Positions 43,569-52,506 of a DNA stretch of 64,000 nucleotides are shown here, one piece after another. The notes beneath the pieces are model-generated. The model ran no database searches. It was given only the letters and a program-made list of their open reading frames with translations, and had not been told where the DNA came from. The stretch covers positions 1 through 64,000 of the forward strand of contig NZ_AP024233.1 of NCBI RefSeq assembly GCF_025998535.1, read 5' to 3'. The position numbers and the translations under genes are program-made. The stretch comes from Desulfolithobacter dissulfuricans. Lineage in GTDB: Bacteria; Desulfobacterota; Desulfobulbia; Desulfobulbales; Desulfobulbaceae. Within the stretch, counting starts at the first letter, position 1. Each line of letters begins with the position of its first letter.

Positions 43569-44576
43569 ATGAGCCAGCAACGCTGTACAAACTGTATACT
43601 GCCAGCCTCATTCCCCGGCATTTCCTTTGATGACAAGGGGGTGTGCAACCATTGCCGCCGTTATCGCGGCCGTGCGGTTACCGAGGACCAGATGGCAAAG
43701 TATGAGCAGAAGTTTGTCCAGTTGCTGGAGAAGGAAAAAAGACCGTCAACCTACGATATCATCGTGGCCTACAGTGGGGGCAAGGATTCCACCTATACCC
43801 TGGATGTGCTGGTCAACCGCTATGGCCTGCGGGTGCTGGCCCTCACCTTTGACAACAGTTTCATCTCACCCCGGGCGGAAGAGAATATACGCAATGTCTG
43901 TGGCGCTCTGGGTGCTGATCTGCTTGTCATCAGGCCTGTTCCGGCAATGCTCAGAAAGATATTTCGGGCCGCAGCCGAGCGGGAACTCTATTCTGCAAAG
44001 ACCCTGGAGCGGGCCTCGACCATCTGTACCTCCTGCATAGGGCTGATCAAGAGCGTGGTCCTGCGCACGGCCCTGGAAAAGGAGATACCCTTTGTCGGCT
44101 TTGGCTGGTCACCGGGCCAGGCGCCAGTTGCTTCCTCGGTGATGAAAACCAATGCCCGCCTCATGCAGTCAACCCAGAAGGCCATCTACAGGCCGCTGCA
44201 TGAAATTGCCGGTGATGCCATCAACCCCTATTTTGTTACAGAAGAGCAATTTGCCCATCCGGAAAAATTTCCCTGGAATATCCATCCCCTTGCCTTTATC
44301 GAATATGATGAGGAAAAGATTCTGGAACGGATCAAGACCTATGGCTGGGAAAAGCCCGATGACACCGACCCCAACTCGTCCAACTGTCTGCTCAATGCCT
44401 ATGCCAACCAGATACACCGTGAGCGGTACCATTTTCACCCCTATGTCTGGGAAATTGCCAACATGGTCCGGGAAGGCGTGCTGACCCGCGAGGAAGGGCT
44501 GGAAAAGATAGAACCGCCCGAGGACCCGCGAATGGTGGCATATTCAAAGGAGCTCCTGGATAAAATTGACTTATGA
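43569..44576 (+). CDS. PP-loop ATP pyrophosphatase, WbpG/PseA-like (N-acetyl sugar amidotransferase)
   Basis: The 335-aa product has an N-terminal Cys cluster CTNCILPASFPGISFDDKG-CNHC (zinc site), then the PP-loop motif AYSGGKDSTYTLDV near residue 67. It has a further CTSC pair near residue 156. This layout matches the WbpG family, which aminates sugar nucleotides in LPS O-antigen synthesis using ammonia from HisH/HisF-like partners. No HisH or HisF homologue is encoded here, so another ammonia source (perhaps one of the AsnB-type proteins) is conceivable. It overlaps the nucleotidyltransferase gene by 4 nt. Confidence 0.8.
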   Translation: MSQQRCTNCILPASFPGISFDDKGVCNHCRRYRGRAVTEDQMAKYEQKFVQLLEKEKRPSTYDIIVAYSGGKDSTYTLDVLVNRYGLRVLALTFDNSFISPRAEENIRNVCGALGADLLVIRPVPAMLRKIFRAAAERELYSAKTLERASTICTSCIGLIKSVVLRTALEKEIPFVGFGWSPGQAPVASSVMKTNARLMQSTQKAIYRPLHEIAGDAINPYFVTEEQFAHPEKFPWNIHPLAFIEYDEEKILERIKTYGWEKPDDTDPNSSNCLLNAYANQIHRERYHFHPYVWEIANMVREGVLTREEGLEKIEPPEDPRMVAYSKELLDKIDL

Positions 44577-44938
44577 GCCAGACAACCTTCCATGCTCTGC
44601 AGAAGAGATGGCAACAGGAACGTGAGAATAGAATCAGACGTTCCAGGAATGCAAGGGAAAGGATTATCCGGGAAGGACCGGAGATTTTCAAGGAATTCAG
44701 GGTGAAGAAGGTTATCCTTTTTGGGTCTGTCCTGGAAAACAATATGCGGCAGAACTCAGATATCGATATCCTGGTCGATTATCTGCCTCCGGAGCGCTTT
44801 TTTACGTTCCAGTGCCGGTTGGAGGAACGGCTGGATATGCCTGTTGATGTGCATACAATGGACGAGGATGAAAAATTTACCAGAAAAGTATTGCAGCGCG
44901 GACAGGTGATATATGAAATACAGCACAGCACTTCTTGA
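44573..44938 (+). CDS. MntA-like nucleotidyltransferase antitoxin (MNT domain)
   Basis: The 121-aa product has the MNT signature VILFGSVLENNMRQNSDIDILVDY (GS...SDxD) and an acidic metal-binding Asp pair. Its partner HEPN gene starts 26 nt before its stop. In HEPN/MNT systems the MNT protein neutralises the HEPN RNase, often by AMPylating it. Its ATG overlaps the upstream stop, so it would be transcribed with the exopolysaccharide operon unless it has its own promoter. Confidence 0.85.
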   Translation: MSQTTFHALQKRWQQERENRIRRSRNARERIIREGPEIFKEFRVKKVILFGSVLENNMRQNSDIDILVDYLPPERFFTFQCRLEERLDMPVDVHTMDEDEKFTRKVLQRGQVIYEIQHSTS

Positions 44939-45395
44939 AGCTGACATCAGAGATGAATTGGAAAAACTTCAATTACTGGCTCGTGAATATGAAAAGCTCA
45001 GGGAGTTGTTGGCGTTGCCTGACAGTGAGGTGTCTTTTTTTGACAAGGCTGCTGTCGGATATTTTCTTCACAGCTTCTATAATGGATGTGAAAATATTTT
45101 TCGTTCGATTGCCAGGTTTTTTGAGAATGATATAGGCAGCGAAAGCTGGCATCGTGATCTTCTGAAAAGGATGAAACTGGAGATTCCCGGTTACCGGCCC
45201 AGACTCATTGACAATGAGACATACGAAGTACTCAATGAATTTAGAGCCTTTCGCCATGTGTTCAGGCACTGCTATTCTTTCGAGTTGGACTGGGCACGGG
45301 AAAAGGCGATTGCAGAAAAATTTCCCCTGGCATGGGAAAGTCTTGCCTCGCAAGTCGATAGTTTTCTGTTAACGATCAGGAACAGTGATCTGTAA
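44913..45395 (+). CDS. HEPN ribonuclease toxin, HepT-like
   Basis: The 160-aa helical product carries the HEPN motif R-x4-H as FRHVFRHCYSF near residue 115. The pair with MntA-like protein upstream makes a toxin-antitoxin module. It overlaps the MNT gene by 26 nt. The sequence is AT-rich compared with the flanking genes. Confidence 0.85.
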   Translation: MKYSTALLEADIRDELEKLQLLAREYEKLRELLALPDSEVSFFDKAAVGYFLHSFYNGCENIFRSIARFFENDIGSESWHRDLLKRMKLEIPGYRPRLIDNETYEVLNEFRAFRHVFRHCYSFELDWAREKAIAEKFPLAWESLASQVDSFLLTIRNSDL

Positions 45396-45409
45396 CAGAT
45401 TGTTGCAAT

Positions 45410-46087
45410 ATGACACAAAGACAAATATCCATGGGCCAGATAGTACGATCTCTGATTATTCTGCTTCTGTTTGCGGCAACCTCTGTTCTTTTGCATGCAA
45501 CGTCATCGGTTACAGCTGTCCCCATAAAAAAAACACTGGCTGAGTTTCCTGCCCGGATTGGGCAGTGGCGGCTCATTGATTCCTATCTGTCTTCATCCGA
45601 TATTCTGGAGATGCTCGGAGTTAAAGATTACATTCAGTATAATTATGCCAATCCGCAGGGTGACCAGGTAAATCTGTATATAGGCTATTACGACGCCGTC
45701 GGAGTAACCGGCTCCTATCATTCCCCGAAAAACTGTCTTCCCGGCGGGGGCTGGGGCATTGCCGAGGTAAAAAAAGTTCCTTTGCAGGGAGATACGAACC
45801 GGGGAAAACCGGTAACTGTTGCGGAAATGCTCATCCAGAATGGTTCAGAATACCAGGTTGTTCTTTACTGGTATCAAAACAGGGGCCGTATAATACATTC
45901 AGAATACTGGGAAAAAGTCTATCTGGTCCTGGATGCGCTGTTCAAGGGCAGGCGGGATGGATCCTTTGTCCGGATCATGATGCACGTGAAGGATGGCGAT
46001 ATACAAGGTACTGAAGAAAAGGCAACACAATTTGCCGAGCAGGTGCAGGTTCTTCTCCAGGACTATCTTCCCGGGGCAACGATATGA
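45410..46087 (+). CDS. epsI: EpsI-like exosortase-associated protein
   Basis: The 225-aa product has an N-terminal membrane anchor (about residues 10-30) followed by the EpsI domain, with VNLYIGYYDAVG and the conserved HSPKNCLPGGGWG motif. EpsI is found beside or fused to exosortases. Here it is encoded separately and just upstream of the exosortase, overlapping it by 4 nt. Its role may be in processing or polymer export. Confidence 0.9.
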   Translation: MTQRQISMGQIVRSLIILLLFAATSVLLHATSSVTAVPIKKTLAEFPARIGQWRLIDSYLSSSDILEMLGVKDYIQYNYANPQGDQVNLYIGYYDAVGVTGSYHSPKNCLPGGGWGIAEVKKVPLQGDTNRGKPVTVAEMLIQNGSEYQVVLYWYQNRGRIIHSEYWEKVYLVLDALFKGRRDGSFVRIMMHVKDGDIQGTEEKATQFAEQVQVLLQDYLPGATI

Positions 46088-46953
46088 ATACCAGAGCCGC
46101 AGAGTGGGACAGGAATACGGCGCTCTCCCTGGGTGTCGTTCTGGCAGGGTTGTTGCTCCTCTATTTCCCGTATCTCAAGACATTGCTGGTGGACTGGGAG
46201 ACCAATGACAATTACTCGCATGGTTATTTTATACCCCTGCTGTCCCTCTACATGGTGTACTCGATCCGTGACAGGTTGAAGAACCTGCCGGTCCAGCCAG
46301 GCTACTGGGGGCTTGTCCTGATCCTTATGGGGCTCGGGCAACTCGTTATCGCCAAGATCGGTGCTGAATTTTTTTTACAGAGAACGTCGTTTATCGTTGT
46401 GTTGCTCGGGGTTATTCTGTTTTTTCTGGGAACAAAATATTTTAAGGCTCTCTTGGTTCCTGTTCTCTACCTTGTGTTCATGATTCCTCTGCCCGCTGTT
46501 GTCTGGAACAAGATAGCCTTCCCCCTGCAGCTCTTTTCTTCTTTTTTGACTGAAAAGGTCGTCTCGCTTCTTGGTATATCTGTTTTTCGCGAAGGGAATA
46601 TTCTCCATCTGGCAGAGACGTCGCTGGAGGTTGTGGATGCCTGTTCCGGGCTGCGTTCGCTGGTAACCATGTTTGCCTTAAGTGCGGCATTCGCCTGGCT
46701 GCAGTCGTTGCCGGTGTGGAAAAAATGGCTCCTGTTTTTCATGGCTGCTCCCATTGCCATCTTTGCAAACATTATTCGCCTGACAGGTACAGCCATCCTT
46801 GCCTCACGCTACGGTGGTGATGTGGCCCAGGGCTTTCTCCATGAGTTTTCCGGAATGGTCACCTTTTTTGTCGGCCTTGGTCTCCTGATCGGCCTGAGCG
46901 TTTTGCTCGGCAGCCCCTTCCGGGACCCCTCAGTAACGATCGGAACCAGATAA
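46084..46953 (+). CDS. Exosortase (EpsH family)
   Basis: The 289-aa product has about eight transmembrane segments. It has the catalytic triad pattern of exosortases: VVDACSGLRSL (Cys near residue 185), NIIRLTGTA (Arg near 232) and FLHEFSG (His near 252). Exosortases cleave or transfer PEP-CTERM-type C-terminal signals and are always linked to exopolysaccharide loci. The subtype cannot be fixed; the separate EpsI and short length differ from the fused XrtA form. Confidence 0.93.
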   Translation: MNTRAAEWDRNTALSLGVVLAGLLLLYFPYLKTLLVDWETNDNYSHGYFIPLLSLYMVYSIRDRLKNLPVQPGYWGLVLILMGLGQLVIAKIGAEFFLQRTSFIVVLLGVILFFLGTKYFKALLVPVLYLVFMIPLPAVVWNKIAFPLQLFSSFLTEKVVSLLGISVFREGNILHLAETSLEVVDACSGLRSLVTMFALSAAFAWLQSLPVWKKWLLFFMAAPIAIFANIIRLTGTAILASRYGGDVAQGFLHEFSGMVTFFVGLGLLIGLSVLLGSPFRDPSVTIGTR

Positions 46954-46968
46954 AAAGAGACGGGATTC

Positions 46969-47817
46969 ATGCCGGGCACCCAGCGATCAAGCATAAAGAA
47001 CTACCTTACCATTGACGTGGAAGACTATTTCCAGGTTGCGGCTTTCGAGGACATTATCAGCCCCTCTGCCTGGGACTCCATGGAACAGCGTGTCGAGCGG
47101 AATACCAGCCGTATACTGGATATCCTTGGCCGTTATGATATCAAGGCAACGTTTTTCGTGGTGGGCTGGACGGCGGAGCGATTTCCGGAACTTGTCAGAA
47201 AAATCAAAGCGGCTGGACATGACATCGGATGCCACAGTTACCTTCACAGAAAGATATATGATCTGACCCCGGATGAATTCCGGCAAGACACGCAACGGGC
47301 AAAAGAAATTCTCGAAGATATAACAGGTGAAGAAATCATCGGCTACCGGGCGCCAAGCTATTCCATCACCAGAAAATCACTCTGGGCCCTGGATATTCTT
47401 GAAGAGCTTGGTTTCAAATACGATTCCAGTATTTTTCCTATACTGCATGATAACTACGGCATCCCTGACGCCCCCCGTTTTGAATACAGGCTGCCCGATC
47501 ATGATATGATGGAATACCCTATCTCCACGGCCCTGTTTCTCGGCCGCAAGATTCCCATTGCCGGAGGAGGGTATTTTCGTCTGTTCCCATACTGGTTTAC
47601 CAGGATGGCGCTGAAAAAAATAAATAAACGGGAAAAGAAACCCTTCATCTTTTACCTGCATCCCTGGGAGGTTGATCCAGCCCAGCCAAGGATGAAGCAC
47701 GCCAGAGCGCTGTCCCGGTTCCGGCATTACAACAACCTGGATAAGACAGAAAAACGCTTTGCAAGGTTGTTGGAAGAATTTGAATTTGGACCAATCTCTA
47801 CCTGTACTAACCAATAA
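46969..47817 (+). CDS. Polysaccharide deacetylase, exosortase-associated
   Basis: The 282-aa NodB-family protein begins TIDVEDYFQVAAFEDIIS, with VEDYF typical of the exosortase-linked deacetylase group. It has GHDIGCHSYLHRKIYDLTPDEF (metal His pair), IGYRAPSYSIT and a C-terminal FYLHPWEVD motif. It likely deacetylates GlcNAc-type residues in the polymer. It has no obvious signal peptide, so export is uncertain. It is 15 bases after the exosortase gene. Confidence 0.92.
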   Translation: MPGTQRSSIKNYLTIDVEDYFQVAAFEDIISPSAWDSMEQRVERNTSRILDILGRYDIKATFFVVGWTAERFPELVRKIKAAGHDIGCHSYLHRKIYDLTPDEFRQDTQRAKEILEDITGEEIIGYRAPSYSITRKSLWALDILEELGFKYDSSIFPILHDNYGIPDAPRFEYRLPDHDMMEYPISTALFLGRKIPIAGGGYFRLFPYWFTRMALKKINKREKKPFIFYLHPWEVDPAQPRMKHARALSRFRHYNNLDKTEKRFARLLEEFEFGPISTCTNQ

Positions 47818-47829
47818 GGCAACAATTCA

Positions 47830-49019
47830 ATGATAAAAATCATGTCAATAGCCGGCGCGCGGCCAAATTTCATGAAGCTCGCGTCCATCGTCAGAGCCAT
47901 AGAAAGCCATAACCAGAGACTTGAGGAGGAGACGCCTGACAAGGATGACACAACAACAGGCCGCAGGCAGTCAATTAAGCATATCATCGTGCATACAGGG
48001 CAGCACTACGATGCCAGGATGTCCCATTCCTTTTTCGAGGATCTCGGCATCCCAAAACCAGACATAAATCTTGAGGTCGGTTCAGGCAGCCATGCGGCAC
48101 AAACCGCGGAAATCATGAAACGGTTTGAGCCGGTGCTGCTGCAGGAGCAGCCGGATGTCCTCCTGGTGGTCGGCGATGTCAACTCCACCATCGCCTGTAC
48201 CCTTGTGGCCTCCAAAATTCAGTACCCGGAATCAAGCAACAACCGCTCCGGGCGTGCGCGACCTCTCATTGTTCATGTTGAGGCCGGACTGCGCTCGTTT
48301 GACAGGGACATGCCCGAGGAGATCAACCGGATCCTGACCGATGCCATCAGTGACCTGCTCTTTGTAACCGAAGAGAGCGGCAGGACCAACCTGCTTCAGG
48401 AAGGGGTGCCGGAGAACAAGATACATTTTGTCGGCAACGTGATGATTGACACCCTGAAGCAGCACCTGGAACGGGCCGATTCATCAGATATCAGAAAGCG
48501 TCTGGATCTTCCCCCTCCTATGTTCTGGTCACGCTGCATCGCCCATCCAATGTTGACCGCAGGGAAACACTGGAACCGCTCATCGGGTGTCTTGAGCAGA
48601 TTGCCGAGCAGAAACATATCGTTTTTCCTGTACATCCGCGGACAAGGAACAGCCTGGAATCATATGGTCTCTATCAGCGTCTCGAAGAAAATAAAAATAT
48701 TACGCTGGCAGAGCCCCTTGGATATCTTGATTTTTTGAACTTGATCAAAAATGCGTCGGCAGTGGTTACTGATTCAGGAGGGATCCAGGAAGAGACAACA
48801 GTGCTCCAGGTGCCGTGCGTAACGCTCAGGGAGAACACGGAACGTCCGGTCACAGTTACTGTTGGCACAAATTATCTCATTGGCACGGATCCGGATCGCA
48901 TTATGGAGACAGTTACTGAAATACTCAGTGGCCAGGGGAAACAGGGGGAAATTCCGCCGCTATGGGATGGCCAGGCTGGCGACCGAATTGTGAGAATCCT
49001 GGCAGATAGCGCAGTGTAA
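47830..49019 (+). pseudogene. wecB: UDP-N-acetylglucosamine 2-epimerase (WecB), frameshifted as read
   Basis: The first frame has the WecB N-terminus (SIAGARPNFMKLASIV, HTGQHYD, VVGDVNST, VHVEAGLRSFDRDMPEEINR) and a middle part up to LDLPP, then derails. The remainder (YVLVTLHRPSNVD, VFPVHPRT, SGGIQEETT, RENTERPVT) is in another frame to 49019. Adding one C to the CCCCC run at 48511-48515 gives an intact 396-aa enzyme. It interconverts UDP-GlcNAc and UDP-ManNAc. The conserved downstream sequence suggests a base-calling error. Confidence 0.86.
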
Positions 49020-49029
49020 TTATAAGTAT

Positions 49030-50085
49030 ATGCGCATGAAGATCAGAATAGCGACCCCTGAAGATAAATCAGCATGGGATGCCTATGTGGACAACCATCC
49101 AAATGCTGCCCCTTATTCACTCTTTGCCTGGAAGAATGCTGTTGAGGAGGCCTATGGCCATGAAAGCTGTTATTTGCTTGCTGAAGAGGACGGTACCCTG
49201 AGAGGCGTTCTGCCGCTCTTTCATTTTCGTATCCCCCTGTGGCAACGGAATCTCGTTTCTCTCCCTTTCTGTGATATGGGCGATATCCTTGCCGATAACG
49301 CTGAAGTCCGCATGGCATTAGCCAACGAAGCCGTGTCACTCGCTCAAAAAAGGAAAGTCAAAAGCCTGGAAATCAGAAGTGGGTCGGAAAACCTCTTTAG
49401 TGATGGCCATGGCTGGAATGTACGTGTCAACACCGGCAAGGTGCGCATGCTGTTGGGTCTGCCAGATACTTCGGAAGAACTCTGGAAAGGTTTTAAATCA
49501 AAATTACGTAGCCAGATTCGTAAGGCAGAGAAAAACGGACTTACTTTCTCCTGGGGTCATACAGAAACTCTGGATGCCTTTTACGATGTATTCAGTCGCA
49601 ACATGCACGATCTCGGCTCTCCTGTGCACAGTAAAAAATGGATTGAGAAAATTATTGAGCATTATGGGAAAAGTGCAAGGATGGGGCTGGTGTACTGTGA
49701 AGATCAGCCAGTTGGTTGTGGTATTATTCTGTTTACCAGGCATACGGTAAGTATCCCATGGGCCTCTACACTTCGGGAGTACAACCGAATGGCACCCAAT
49801 ATGATGCTGTATTGGAACTTTTTGAAATTTGCTGCAGATACCCATAAAAAGACATTTGATTTTGGACGATCAACCCCTGGTGAGGGAACCTATAGGTTTA
49901 AAAAGCAATGGGGTGCTGAAGCAAATTCCCTTTTTTGGTACCAGGTAAGTCGATCGCTGAGTTCGCAAAAGGTAAAGAACAAAAAAACAAGTCAGCGTAA
50001 AATGCTTGCAGGTATTTGGTCAAAACTGCCATTGCCTATTGCTAACTGTGTCGGTCCTAAAGCGAGAAAATATATCAGCCTCTGA
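49030..50085 (+). CDS. FemAB-like GNAT-fold transferase, exosortase-associated
   Basis: The 351-aa product has the FemAB/GNAT pattern with KSKLRSQIRKAEKNGLTFSWG (the family helix) and NMHDLGSPVHSKKWIEKII. The pattern DFGRSTPGEGTYRFKKQWGAE near residue 277 is the C-terminal motif of the exosortase-linked FemAB group. FemAB enzymes add amino acids from aminoacyl-tRNA; here the acceptor may be the polymer. ATG 49030 is used; a second ATG follows at 49036. Confidence 0.88.
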   Translation: MRMKIRIATPEDKSAWDAYVDNHPNAAPYSLFAWKNAVEEAYGHESCYLLAEEDGTLRGVLPLFHFRIPLWQRNLVSLPFCDMGDILADNAEVRMALANEAVSLAQKRKVKSLEIRSGSENLFSDGHGWNVRVNTGKVRMLLGLPDTSEELWKGFKSKLRSQIRKAEKNGLTFSWGHTETLDAFYDVFSRNMHDLGSPVHSKKWIEKIIEHYGKSARMGLVYCEDQPVGCGIILFTRHTVSIPWASTLREYNRMAPNMMLYWNFLKFAADTHKKTFDFGRSTPGEGTYRFKKQWGAEANSLFWYQVSRSLSSQKVKNKKTSQRKMLAGIWSKLPLPIANCVGPKARKYISL

Positions 50086-50087
50086 AG

Positions 50088-52505
50088 ATGGATACATTCT
50101 TAACCATACTGGCAGTTGGCTCCTTGGGGTTACTGGTATATGTCTATATCGGCTATCCTATATTGCTTAGTATGTTGAGTGTATTGTTTCCTGCCCGAAC
50201 TATTAAAAAACGCCCTATACGGCCCTCCGTCAGCTTGTTAATATCCTGTTATAATGAAGAAAACATTCTGGAGGAAAAGCTGGAAAATTGTTTTGCTCTG
50301 GATTATCCGGCAGACAAATTGGAAATATGTGTGGTCTCGGATGGTTCCACAGACCGAACAGACGAAATTGCTAAAAGCTACGCGGACAAGGGGGTCAAGC
50401 TTATCAGGGTTGAAGGGAGGGTCGGAAAAACTGCCTGCCTCAATGTAGCTGTCCCGCAGGCAACGGGAGAGATCATAATTTTCTCTGACGCGAATGCCAT
50501 GTATGCGCCGGATGCCATCAGTCGTCTGGTTGAAAATTTTGCCGATGAACAGGTTGGCTACGTTGTAGGGGAGGCGCAATACGCAGATGCTGATTTGAAT
50601 GCCGCAGCAAAGAGTGAAGACTCTTATTGGCAATATGAAATAATGATAAAGAAGATGGAGAGCCGTCTGCATTCCATGGTAGGAGGAGACGGCGCCATCT
50701 ATGCTATTCGAAGAGAATTTTACTGGGAACTGCAACCATCAGACATTAACGATTTTGTCAATCCGTTGCAGATCATTTCCCACGGCTATCGCGGTATCTA
50801 TGAGCCTGACGCTATATGCTATGAGGATACAACCGGCAGCTTTGCCAAGGAATTTGACCGAAAGGTCAGAATTGTCAATCGAAGTTTTAACGGCTTGCTG
50901 CGCGTTAAATCCGTACTAAATCCTTTCAAGGTAGGGATTTATAGTTTTGAGATTATTTCTCATAAATTGCTGCGTTGGTTTGCCCCCTATTTTCTTCTTC
51001 TTTTTGTCTTGTCCTCGGTAGTTCTCGCATTACGTGGCAATGTGTTCTTTCAGTATGTGACATTTTCCATAGCAGCTTTTATTGTTCTGGCGGATATTGG
51101 TCACTTGCTGTCTTCATATTCTAAAACATGGCCGATCTTTTATCTTCCTTATTATTTTACCAGGGTAAATATTGCAGCATTTATTGGAATAAACCGCAGG
51201 CTGTTGGGTAATACTCAGGTGACATGGACACCTTCAAGAATTGAGGAAAAAGAACTGGAAGGTGTTTCAAGGGTGGATATTGTTACCCAAATAGTTGCAA
51301 TTGGATTGCTGTTTTATGTGTTTTGGTTTGTTAGTCGTGTCGTTCCGGTTGATATAGTGACATCCAGAACTGTTTTCTGGTCATCATTATGTCTTATTTT
51401 TTATGTATATTTTGGCTATCCAATTATATTGGCTGTTTGGTCAAAATGTTGCCCCAAGGATGTGAATCGTGATGAAATATTTCCGGATACAACACTTCTT
51501 GTTTGCGCTTATAACGAAGATGAGGTTATAGAAGAAAAAATATTGAATTCGCTGAAAGTTGATTATCCTGAAGAAAAACTGCGCATAGTCATCGCTTCTG
51601 ATGGTTCCACTGATAATACAAACTCGATTGTCGAAAAGTATGCAGGAAAGCGGCTCACACTGTATGCATATAAAGAGAGGACAGGAAAAGTTGGGGCCAT
51701 TTTGCAGACTGTGCCTCAGTTGACATCGGAAATTATCGTTTTTTCAGATGCAAACACTATGTATGACCCGAGTGCGTTACGCACACTTATGCGAAATTTC
51801 AATGATCCCTCCGTCGGTGGAGTAAGTGCTGATGTTGTACTTCTCAATGATGAAACTAATTTTGGGGAATCAGAATCTGCTTATTACCGCTATGAACGCT
51901 GGATTCAGCAGAAAGAGTCAGAGGTAGGCTCAATTATCGGAGCTGATGGTGGGATGTATGCCATAAGACGCGAGTTGTTTAAACCGCCCGCCCCGAACAT
52001 TATTCTCGATGATTTTGTTATTTCCATGAATGTTGCCCTGCAGGGAAAACGGCTTGTTTATGATGCTGAAGCCAAAGGGTATGAAAAAAGTACAATATCC
52101 CATGTAACAGAATTTCTACGTAAGTCCAGAGTTATTGCAGGTGCTGTGCAGGCCCTGAAACAGGCGGAGGGAATTCCAGGGCCTTCGCATAAGGGCCTGT
52201 TTTTCTCTTTTGTGTCCCATAAAATGCTGCGATGGCTGGTGCCGGCCATGCTCTTGGCCATGCTCTTGTCAAACTTATATATTGTTGTCCATGGTGGGTC
52301 GTTGATTTATCAGCTTTTTTTGGCGTTACAATTAGCATTCTATCTTTTCGCATTTGCTGGACTCGTTCTTGGTGGAGAGAGCAAAACACCGATAATTGGT
52401 ATCCCTTTTTATTTTTGCCTCGTGAATGGGGCTGCGCTCTATGGCCTGTACAAGGGATGTCTGAATAAACAGCCGGTCACCTGGAAGAAGTTTTCCCGGA
52501 AATAA
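50088..52505 (+). CDS. Two-module membrane glycosyltransferase (tandem GT2)
   Basis: The 805-aa product contains two complete GT2 modules. Module 1: a TM helix near residues 8-28, then a GT-A domain with SCYNEENILEEKLEN, SDGSTDRTDEIA, SDANAMYAPDAISR, and membrane helices around 300-370 after KLLRWFAPY. Module 2 (from about residue 415): TM, VCAYNEDEVIEEKILN, SDGSTDNTNSIV, SDANTMYDPSALR, GADGGMYAIRRELF and KMLRWLVPA followed by TM helices. The two halves are clearly related to each other. A single polypeptide carrying two such enzymes is uncommon. It starts 2 bases after the FemAB stop. Confidence 0.9.
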   Translation: MDTFLTILAVGSLGLLVYVYIGYPILLSMLSVLFPARTIKKRPIRPSVSLLISCYNEENILEEKLENCFALDYPADKLEICVVSDGSTDRTDEIAKSYADKGVKLIRVEGRVGKTACLNVAVPQATGEIIIFSDANAMYAPDAISRLVENFADEQVGYVVGEAQYADADLNAAAKSEDSYWQYEIMIKKMESRLHSMVGGDGAIYAIRREFYWELQPSDINDFVNPLQIISHGYRGIYEPDAICYEDTTGSFAKEFDRKVRIVNRSFNGLLRVKSVLNPFKVGIYSFEIISHKLLRWFAPYFLLLFVLSSVVLALRGNVFFQYVTFSIAAFIVLADIGHLLSSYSKTWPIFYLPYYFTRVNIAAFIGINRRLLGNTQVTWTPSRIEEKELEGVSRVDIVTQIVAIGLLFYVFWFVSRVVPVDIVTSRTVFWSSLCLIFYVYFGYPIILAVWSKCCPKDVNRDEIFPDTTLLVCAYNEDEVIEEKILNSLKVDYPEEKLRIVIASDGSTDNTNSIVEKYAGKRLTLYAYKERTGKVGAILQTVPQLTSEIIVFSDANTMYDPSALRTLMRNFNDPSVGGVSADVVLLNDETNFGESESAYYRYERWIQQKESEVGSIIGADGGMYAIRRELFKPPAPNIILDDFVISMNVALQGKRLVYDAEAKGYEKSTISHVTEFLRKSRVIAGAVQALKQAEGIPGPSHKGLFFSFVSHKMLRWLVPAMLLAMLLSNLYIVVHGGSLIYQLFLALQLAFYLFAFAGLVLGGESKTPIIGIPFYFCLVNGAALYGLYKGCLNKQPVTWKKFSRK

Positions 52506-52506
52506 T

